NCBI GenBank assembly: GCA_016704345.1
Contig: JADJAH010000007.1
Location: 1-23,590 of the forward strand
Origin: Ignavibacteria bacterium
GTDB taxonomy: Bacteria > Bacteroidota > Ignavibacteria > Tepidaquicellales > Tepidaquicellaceae
DNA: 23,590 bases
Direction of reading: 5' to 3'
Below, in pieces: positions 18,572-23,590 of this stretch. The translations under genes were made by a program, and so were the position numbers. Below the pieces are notes generated by a model, which made no database searches, was not told the DNA's origin, and saw nothing but the letters and a program-made list of their open reading frames with translations. Every line of letters starts with the position of its first letter. The first letter of the stretch is position 1.

Positions 18572-20713
18572 ATGAAAACTTTCTGCTTGTCCCATAAGGA
18601 TTTTATTTCCATCAAGATTTTGTATGCGGTTGCCATTCTTTTTTTCTTCGGGTGCGAAGGGGAAGATTCTAAAAATGAAAGCGGAGAAAATGTTTCTTTC
18701 GCCAAAGAGGAAGTATCAGTTCGTTTTGGAGGTGACATAATTGCCAAAGATGGTGACAGTCAACAATATATAGAGGAACTTGTTGAAATGGATGGTAGAA
18801 AATTGTTTGCAGGAAACAATGAGGAAACTGTTGAAATAGCCGCTTCGGGCATAAGGGAAGTAGATCTAATTGGAAAAGCGGCATACTCAAATTCAGGCTG
18901 GTTCTGGCTGAATCCACAGCCGCAAGGCAATTCCCTTAACTCTATAAAATTTGTAAACTCACAGACAGGATTCGCTGTAGGAAATTTTAAAAACATCGGA
19001 TGCCGGTGAAAGCTGGATCAATCAACAATCCGGAGTAACAAATACATTAAGAGGAATTTATTTTTTGGATAATGAAAAGGGATTTGTATGCGGAAAGGGA
19101 ATAGTTTTGAAAACAACAAACGGTGGGAATAACTGGACGATAAATAGCAATTCATTCAATTCTAATGCAATAACATTTGTCAATGAGCTAACAGGATTTG
19201 TTGTAGGCGCCTCAGATTCAAGAGAGATAAGAAAAACTACGAACGGAGGAAACAGCTGGTTGTTAACTTTCTTGCCTGATTTTTCTAAAGCATTAACATC
19301 CATCCAATTTATTAATCCCACAACTGGATTTGCATCCGGTAAAAGCTCAGCATTTTTTAAAACAACCAATACAGGCTTAAACTGGTCTCGCAACTACACA
19401 ATAACCGGTGAATTTAACAATTTACAATCAGTATACTTTTCTGATTCAAGTATGGGATACCTTGCCGGAACTTATGGGACGATCTTCAAATCAACTGATA
19501 CGGGAAACAACTGGACACAAAAAGCGCCCTACGGAGTACTTGGAACTTTTGGGCAGATATCCTTTCCCAGTCAGCATACCGGATATATAACTGGTAATTC
19601 AGGTAGTACAATTTTTAAAACCACTAATGAAGGACTAAGCTGGCAAAATTTATTTACGCCGTTTTCACGAATATTAAATCAGTATTTCGTAAATGATTTT
19701 GTAGGATTTGCAATTGCCTGGCCAAAATTATATAAAACCTCAAACGGAGGAAGTTCTTGGAATGAGATAAATGTGCCAAATGATACTGTAAATGTGGGAG
19801 CTCAGTTTATTAATGAGAATACCGGCTTTATCGTTACTGTTCCATATCAAAGTACTCAGCAATATTTTAAAACAACAAACAGTGGTAATTCCTGGATACC
19901 TCATATATTTTCACCTGGTTATATAGGTAAAATTTACTTTCCTAACAGCAATACAGGATATCTTGCATCACTTACTATAACTGATACTTCAAACGTTCTT
20001 TACAAATCTACTGACCTTGGTGAGACCTGGAATTTTGTGGGCAATATCAAAACAGAATCCGGAAATGTATTGATTAATACAATGACTTTTGTAAATGAGA
20101 ATTTGATCTTCGTTTTTTCACCAAACTCATCAGGTAATTTTACTCTTTATAAATCTACAAACGGAGGAAATAACTGGATGCAATCCGGAGATTTTAATGA
20201 ACGTAAAATTGTGAGGTTTGCAAATCAGAATACCGGATACTTAATTGGTTCATGGTTATTCTCAAATTATGTTTGGAAAACAACGGATCAGGGTGAAAAC
20301 TGGGACAGTATTAAGATGGGTGAAGTAAATATTTACGATATTAGTTTCATAAATGACAATACAGGATACATGACAGGTGACGGAGGTTTGATCAAAAAAC
20401 AACTACAGGAGGTGTTATTGCAGTGGAAAGTGCTTCTACATTCGTCCCGGATAAACTTACTTTAGAGCAGAATTATCCGAATCCGTTCAATCCGGTTACG
20501 AATTTGGAATTTGGGATATCGGATTTTGGATTTGTCACCTTGAAAATTTATGACATACTTGGCAAAGAGATTGAAACTTTGATTAATGAAAATTTATCTG
20601 CGGGAACATATACGGTGAAATGGAATGCTGCAAATTACACAAGCGGGATATATTTTTATGAATTGAGGACAAACGGTTTTTCTGAAACAAGGAAAATGGT
20701 TTTCTTAAAATAA
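18572..20713 (+). CDS. YCF48-repeat lipoprotein with type IX sorting domain, frameshifted
   Basis: Starts MKTFCLSHKD with a hydrophobic stretch ending ILFFFGC; Cys28 fits a lipobox. A linker region follows (residues 30-120), then about twelve repeats of the YCF48/BNR-like type, each with a TGFxxG or TGYxxG turn and a KTTNGGxxW strand: for example KGFVCGKGIVLKTTNGGNNW, TGFASGKSSAFFKTTNTGLN and MGYLAGTYGTIFKSTDTGNN. These build a beta-propeller, probably on the cell surface. The end reads LTLEQNYPNPFNPVTNLEF, LKIYDILGKEIETL and ANYTSGIYFYEL, a type IX sorting domain. Two breaks, at A5 18989-18993 and A6 20394-20399, are both one A short and repair cleanly. The ligand is unknown; a role in photosystem assembly (YCF48 itself) is not implied. 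Confidence 0.9.
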
Positions 20714-20833
20714 CGACATTTGTCGCCTCAAAAGTCTTGACCTCGCTAAGTCTCCCGCAAATCGGTATGCTTCATCGAGTTTATTTCATCTTCCGCTCCC
20801 AAACCCCGCTTATAAGCATTCAATTGTGGTGTC

Positions 20834-21019
20834 GGATTTCCGTCCCGACAAACCGTACAAATGCTTCAGGACGGAAGTCCTGACGACTGCCTTTCGCCCA
20901 CGGCGGAGTCTCCTGTGCTCTTCAGGGACTCCGCCGCTGACTATAGGTTAAAATTTAGATGTGATATCCGGGCTTCCGTTCCGACACAAACAATGTATGC
21001 TTCAGGACGGAAGTCCTGA
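20834..21019. repeat. Pair of inverted-arm repeats sharing a 23-nt exact core
   Basis: The 23 nt at 20861-20883 (ATGCTTCAGGACGGAAGTCC and TGA) recur exactly at 20997-21019. Each copy is preceded by a partly complementary arm (GGATTTCCGTCC at 20834-20845; GGGCTTCCGTTCC near 20970-20982), so each can fold into a hairpin of about 45 nt. They look like two copies of one REP-type element. Confidence 0.7.
20901..20936. repeat. Perfect GC-rich hairpin
   Basis: CGGCGGAGTC (20901-20910) pairs exactly with GACTCCGCCG (20927-20936); inner CCTG/CAGG can extend the stem. It lies between the two GGACGGAAGTCC elements and has no T-run, so it is more likely a repeat element than a terminator. Confidence 0.6.
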
Positions 21020-21076
21020 TGCGACAAGGAAATCATAAACATTTCTGCAAAGTAGTTTCAGGTATTGTGATAAAAT

Positions 21077-21104
21077 AACGGGCTTCCGGTTAAAGAAGCC
21101 CGTT
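21077..21104. terminator. Terminator-like hairpin
   Basis: AACGGGCTTC (21077-21086) and GAAGCCCGTT (21095-21104) form a perfect 10-bp stem with an 8-nt loop. The T-rich tail is better on the - strand (ATTTTATC). The nearest upstream + gene ends 360 bases away, so what it terminates is unclear. Confidence 0.45.
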
Positions 21105-21170
21105 GTGTATGGAAGGTGCAGTTATGACTGCGATGTTGAATTTGCCTGTTGCCCGAAAGTTTTAATGTCC

Positions 21171-21202
21171 CCGCTGAGTCTTAGCTTCACCTGACTCAGC
21201 GG
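21171..21202. repeat. Perfect 10-bp hairpin (CCGCTGAGTC)
   Basis: CCGCTGAGTC (21171-21180) and GACTCAGCGG (21193-21202) are exact reverse complements around a 12-nt loop. No T-tract follows. Its GAGTC-type arm resembles the hairpin at 20901-20936 only loosely. Confidence 0.5.
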
Positions 21203-21272
21203 AAGACTATAATATGGTCAAGGCTCTGAGTCCCCGCATAATAGGCTGACGAGATTCACATTGTTCAATGTG

Positions 21273-21800
21273 GTAGACACAGAGGGGGACAATGTCACCT
21301 TCGTCAAGCTCAGGTGACGCTGCTGTGGAAATCCAGGGGATGCACTGTCAAGCTCAGGGTGACGCTGCTAGAGCACAGAGGGTCACCCCGTCAAGCTCAG
21401 GGGTGACGCTGCTTCCGGGAGACAGAGGGGACAATGTCACCCTTCGTCAGCTCAGGGTGACGCTGCGGAGACAGTACCCTTCTCGCTCAGGGTGACGCTG
21501 CTTGTGGGAGACACAGAGCGGACAATGTCACCCTTCGTCAAGCTCAGGGTGACGCTGATGCGCTGCGGGAGACACAGAGGGACAAGTCACCCTTCGTCAA
21601 GCTCAGGGTGACGCTGCTTCGGGAGACACAGAGGGGACAATGTCACCCTTCGTCAAGCTCAGGGTGACGCTGCTAAATGCTCAGGGTGACGCTGCTGTGG
21701 GAGACACAGAGCGGACAATGTCACCCTTCGTCAAGCTCAGGGTGACGCTGCTAAATGCTCAGGGTGACGCTGCTGCGGGAGACTTAGAGCGGACGATGAA
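21273..21800. repeat. Tandem palindromic array, about nine units
   Basis: Units of about 40-78 nt have the plan GGGAGACACAGAGGGGACAA, then hairpin GTCACCC-TTCGTCAAGCTCA-GGGTGAC, then GCTGCT. The clearest hairpins begin at 21294, 21382 and 21436, with further copies to about 21750. Two units carry an extra partial copy (TAAATGCTCAGGGTGACGCTGCT). Units two and five have lost or damaged the left arm. The hairpin core, read on the other strand, contains CTGAGCTTGACGAAGG, nearly the CTGAGCTTGTCGAAGG of the repeats at 17913-18314. It is not a CRISPR: there are no unique spacers of constant length. Confidence 0.8.
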
Positions 21801-21882
21801 GCCTTAAGATATTTGGCACAAATTTTATTCTTTTTTAGATCATTTGGTGAAAATTCAAGCCCGAAGTTAGTTTGATTTATGG

Positions 21883-21914
21883 TTTGAAAAAGAAAGCGGC
21901 ATTTGTTAAGTTGC
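21883..21914 (+). promoter_or_regulatory. Candidate promoter for tRNA-Ala and the downstream genes
   Basis: TTTG at 21883-21886 is followed 20 bases later by TAAGTTGC at 21907-21914, an approximate match to the Bacteroidota pattern TTTG-N19-21-TAnnTTTG, ending 10 bases before the tRNA. The -7 box departs from the consensus in its last bases, so this is tentative. Confidence 0.3.
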
Positions 21915-21924
21915 AATTTCTTGT

Positions 21925-21998
21925 GGGGCTATAGCTCAGTTTGGTAGAGCGTCTGAATGGCATTCAGAAGGTCAGCGGTTCGATCCCGCTTAGCTCCA
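21925..21998 (+). tRNA. tRNA-Ala (anticodon GGC)
   Basis: The cloverleaf folds fully: acceptor GGGGCTA with TAGCTCC, containing the G3-U70 wobble that identifies alanine tRNAs; D-stem GCTC/GAGC; anticodon stem TCTGA/TCAGA with loop ATGGCAT, anticodon GGC at 21959-21961; T-stem AGCGG/CCGCT with loop TTCGATC; discriminator A at 21998. The CCA end is not encoded (ACTA follows). It reads GCC and GCU codons. It lies 32 bases before rplU on the same strand and may share its transcript. Confidence 0.97.
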
Positions 21999-22030
21999 CT
22001 ATTTTAGAAATCCAACAAAACCAACAGGAA

Positions 22031-22339
22031 ATGTTTGCAATAGTAAATATCAAAGGCAATCAGTACAAAGTTCAGGAGAACCAAAAAGTTTTCGTGCCAA
22101 AGCTAAAAGAAGATGTAGGAGCAAAAGTCACATTTGATGACGTCCTCATGTTTTCGGCGGATGAAAATACGTTTGAAGTAGGCGCTCCGAAGCTTTCGAA
22201 GAAGATTGAAGCTACTGTACTCGATCATGTAAAGGATGATAAGGTCGTGGTATTCAAGAAGAAAAGAAGAAAGGGTTATAAGGTTCGCAGAGGTCACAGA
22301 CAGAACTATACTCAGATTTCAATCGACAAAATTTCCTGA
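22031..22339 (+). CDS. rplU: 50S ribosomal protein L21
   Basis: Intact, 102 residues, the normal length for bL21. It starts MFAIVNIKGNQYKVQENQKV, has the central GAKVTFDDVLMFSAD and the basic 23S rRNA-binding segment VVFKKKRRKGYKVRRGHRQN, and ends TQISIDKIS. The start at 22031 is preferred over a longer in-frame reading that would begin inside the tRNA, because it matches the family N-terminus and follows a weak AGGA at 22026-22029. It forms the conserved rplU-rpmA pair, with 45 bases between them. Confidence 0.97.
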   Translation: MFAIVNIKGNQYKVQENQKVFVPKLKEDVGAKVTFDDVLMFSADENTFEVGAPKLSKKIEATVLDHVKDDKVVVFKKKRRKGYKVRRGHRQNYTQISIDKIS

Positions 22340-22384
22340 GAATCTCAAGAACAATTTTTATTCACGCAAAAGAATCAATAATAA

Positions 22385-22644
22385 ATGGCACATAAAAAAG
22401 GACTCGGAAGTTCAAAGAACGGAAGAGACTCACAATCAAAACGCCTAGGAGTTAAGAAGTTCGGCGGACAAGTGGTTAAAGCCGGAAACATTCTCGTCAG
22501 GCAAAGAGGAACCAAGTTCCTTCCCGGTTCAAACACAGGTCTTGGAAGAGACTATACAATTTTTTCTATGATTGACGGAACAGTCAGCTTTACAGACAAA
22601 AAGGAAAGAAGACCCTTCATGTCATGCCGCTTGAGAGCGCATAG
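22385..22644 (+). CDS. rpmA: 50S ribosomal protein L27, 3' end frameshifted
   Basis: Starts MAHKKGLGSSKNGRDSQSKR, then LGVKKFGGQVVKAGNILVRQ, RGTKFLPGSNTGLGRDYTIF and DGTVSFTDKK: all conserved bL27 segments, acting at the peptidyl-transferase centre. As written, the frame continues ERRPFMSCRLRAHRS to a stop at 22651. Adding one A to the A5 run at 22598-22602 restores KKGKKTLHVMPLESA and a stop at 22642-22644, which fits the family's C-terminus better. The N-terminus begins directly with MAHKKG, so it lacks the cleaved extension of Firmicutes L27. A strong terminator follows. Confidence 0.96.
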
Positions 22645-22668
22645 ATCTTAAGCTATTAAATGCAGAGC

Positions 22669-22703
22669 GAGGTTATTCCGTCAATCGGAATAACCTCTTT
22701 TTA
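22669..22703 (+). terminator. Rho-independent terminator after rpmA
   Basis: GAGGTTATTCCG (22669-22680) and CGGAATAACCTC (22686-22697) form a perfect 12-bp stem with a 5-nt loop, followed by TTTTTATTTG. It ends the tRNA-Ala/rplU/rpmA transcript and separates it from mdh. Confidence 0.93.
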
Positions 22704-22730
22704 TTTGTGAAAAACTAAAATAAATACAAA

Positions 22731-23404
22731 ATGAAAGTTACGGTAATAGGTGCAGGTAATGTTGGTGCAACTGTTGCAAATGTAGTTGCGCAAAGGGAAT
22801 TAGCAAACGAGGTTGTCCTTCTCGACATCAAAGAAGGAGTGGCTGAAGGTAAGGCACTGGATATCTGGCAGACTTCAGGGCATCAATAATTTTGATACAA
22901 GAGTTATAGGGGTAACCCACGATTATTCGAGGACAGAAGCGTCTGAAGTTGTGATCATCACTTCTGGACTTCCGAGAAAGCCAGGCATGAGCAGGGATGA
23001 TCTTATTTCTACAAATGCTGAAATAGTAAAGTCAGTTACAGAGAATGTGGTTCTCCATTCGCCTGATTCTATTCTGATAATAGTCTCAAATCCGCTGGAT
23101 GTAATGACCTATTGTGCATATCTGAATTCGAAATTTCCTTCACACAGAGTTATGGGAATGGCGGGCATTCTTGACACGGCAAGATACAGAGCGTTCATTG
23201 CTGATGCCCTTGATACTTCTCCACGGATTAAGAGATCTTTATCTTGGTGTGCCGGCTGTAATTGGCAAGAATGGAATTGAAAAAATTGTTGAGCTTAAGC
23301 TAAATGATCATGAGATGAAAATGCTTCATGACTCGGCAGGATCTGTAAAGGAAGTTATGGGTGTGTTGGACAAATTGAATTCCAAAAAAGCTTTCGACTT
23401 CTAA
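22731..23404 (+). CDS. mdh: Malate dehydrogenase, frameshifted and internally deleted
   Basis: NAD-dependent malate/oxaloacetate interconversion in the TCA cycle. It starts MKVTVIGAGNVGATVANVVA (Rossmann GxGxxG) with NAD-binding Asp in EVVLLDIKEG. A one-base insertion at GGG 22878-22880 shifts the frame; GINNFDTRVIGVTHDYS, IITSGLPRKPGMSRDDL (substrate-binding arginines), IVSNPLDVMTY and MGMAGILDTARYRAFIADAL follow. After DTSPR (about 23227) the sequence jumps to LRDLYLGVPAVIGKNGIEKI and the C-terminal helix KEVMGVLDKLN. About 90 codons are missing, including the GGHGD motif with the catalytic histidine, so the protein as written could not work. Only about 224 codons remain against about 310 in the family. 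A terminator follows directly. Confidence 0.93.
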
Positions 23405-23417
23405 TCCGATTTATTAT

Positions 23418-23446
23418 GCGCCCTGAGAAATCAGGGCGCTTTTTCT
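23418..23446 (+). terminator. Rho-independent terminator after mdh
   Basis: GCGCCCTGA (23418-23426) and TCAGGGCGC (23431-23439) form a perfect 9-bp stem with a GAAA loop, followed by TTTTTCTTT. The gene on the other strand ends a few bases further on. Confidence 0.93.
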
Positions 23447-23590
23447 TTATTCATTTTCAAGAGAACCTGGTTCCGGTTGATGATGACGTGCAATCGAATT
23501 CGTCAACCAAAGATCTGATGATGAAAATCCTCTTCCGTTTTCTTTAAAAGATTTTCCTCAGCCGTCGGGTCCGGCAATTTGCTGAATCAA
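23447..23590 (-). CDS. 3' end of an unidentified gene, frameshifted, cut by the window edge
   Basis: On the - strand, two frames read as protein: PDPTAEENLLKKTEEDFHHQ then IFG to a stop at 23503, and, shifted, LTNSIARHHQPEPGSLENE to a stop at 23447. They may be one gene end with one frame break. Its convergent position next to the mdh terminator is consistent with a real 3' end, but there is too little sequence to name a family. Confidence 0.3.

Larger units (their letters stand above)
20714..21924. other. Long intergenic region of hairpins and palindromic repeats
   Basis: No credible gene lies in these 1.2 kb. From left: a repeated GGACGGAAGTCC element (20834-21019), perfect hairpins at 20901-20936, 21077-21104 and 21171-21202, a small palindrome CACATTG-TT-CAATGTG near 21257-21272, then the tandem array 21273-21800 and the tRNA promoter region. 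The longest open frame (21292-21495) merely reads through the array. Confidence 0.65.

Noticed and set aside
21292..21495. 67-codon open frame in the array
   Set aside because: It only translates the repeat and does not look like a protein; array units keep no common frame.
21273..21800. CRISPR array
   Set aside because: The repeated units are contiguous and carry palindromes throughout; there are no unique, equal-length spacers and no cas genes nearby.
21273..21998. tRNA-associated genomic island or attachment site
   Set aside because: There is no integrase and no repeat of the tRNA 3' end in the window; downstream genes are housekeeping.
21941..22030. Longer L21 start inside the tRNA gene
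   Set aside because: The extra 30 residues translate the tRNA-Ala sequence, and the family N-terminus is at 22031.
22385..22651. L27 with a novel C-terminal tail (ERRPFMSCRLRAHRS)
   Set aside because: One A added to the A5 run at 22598-22602 gives the ordinary family ending, so the tail is a frameshift product.

Overview
The window looks like chromosomal DNA of a free-living member of the Bacteroidota/Chlorobi/Ignavibacteriota group, most likely an Ignavibacteria-like lineage. The evidence is four proteins ending in the NYPNPFNP/NFPNPFNP-type type IX secretion sorting domain, very weak Shine-Dalgarno sequences, AT-leaning codon use, and a Bacteroidota-type dnaE. This placement is an inference from protein motifs. 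No rRNA or ribosomal-protein phylogeny was run.

Layout. 1-3100: remains of a type IX secreted protein and a possible beta-propeller protein (+ strand), convergent with a small lipoprotein gene (- strand); all three carry many frame breaks. 3180-7190: trxA and dnaE (- strand). 7191-7926: intergenic DNA with terminator hairpins and a 7-nt tandem array. 7927-11060 (- strand): a 1-Cys peroxiredoxin, a choice-of-anchor V-like secreted protein, and two tandem DUF2202 ferritin-like secreted proteins. 11061-11579: a MITE-like element. 11580-15468 (- strand): a polyprenyl glycosylphosphotransferase, a small membrane protein and an Omp28-like secreted protein, tightly packed as one likely operon. 15666-17758: recG (- strand). 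17759-18571: a REP-like repeat cluster. 18572-20713 (+): a YCF48-repeat lipoprotein with a type IX sorting tail. 20714-21924: hairpins and a tandem palindromic array. 21925-23404 (+): tRNA-Ala(GGC), rplU, rpmA and mdh. At the right edge is the 3' end of a - strand gene.

Themes. Redox and oxidative-stress proteins recur (TrxA, Prx, the degenerate Omp28 thioredoxin fold, two ferritin-like proteins), next to genes for export and cell-surface polymers. DNA maintenance genes (dnaE, recG) and translation genes (tRNA, L21, L27) are housekeeping.

The dominant technical feature is more than 30 frame breaks, including in essential genes (dnaE, rpmA, mdh, recG). Many lie in homopolymer runs and are repaired by one base, so I read most of them as sequencing or assembly errors, not biology. 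mdh also lacks about 90 internal codons including the catalytic histidine, which single-base errors cannot explain. I did not find a convincing new defence or mobile system. The most unusual structure is the palindromic tandem array at 21273-21800, in which paired arm changes preserve the hairpins.
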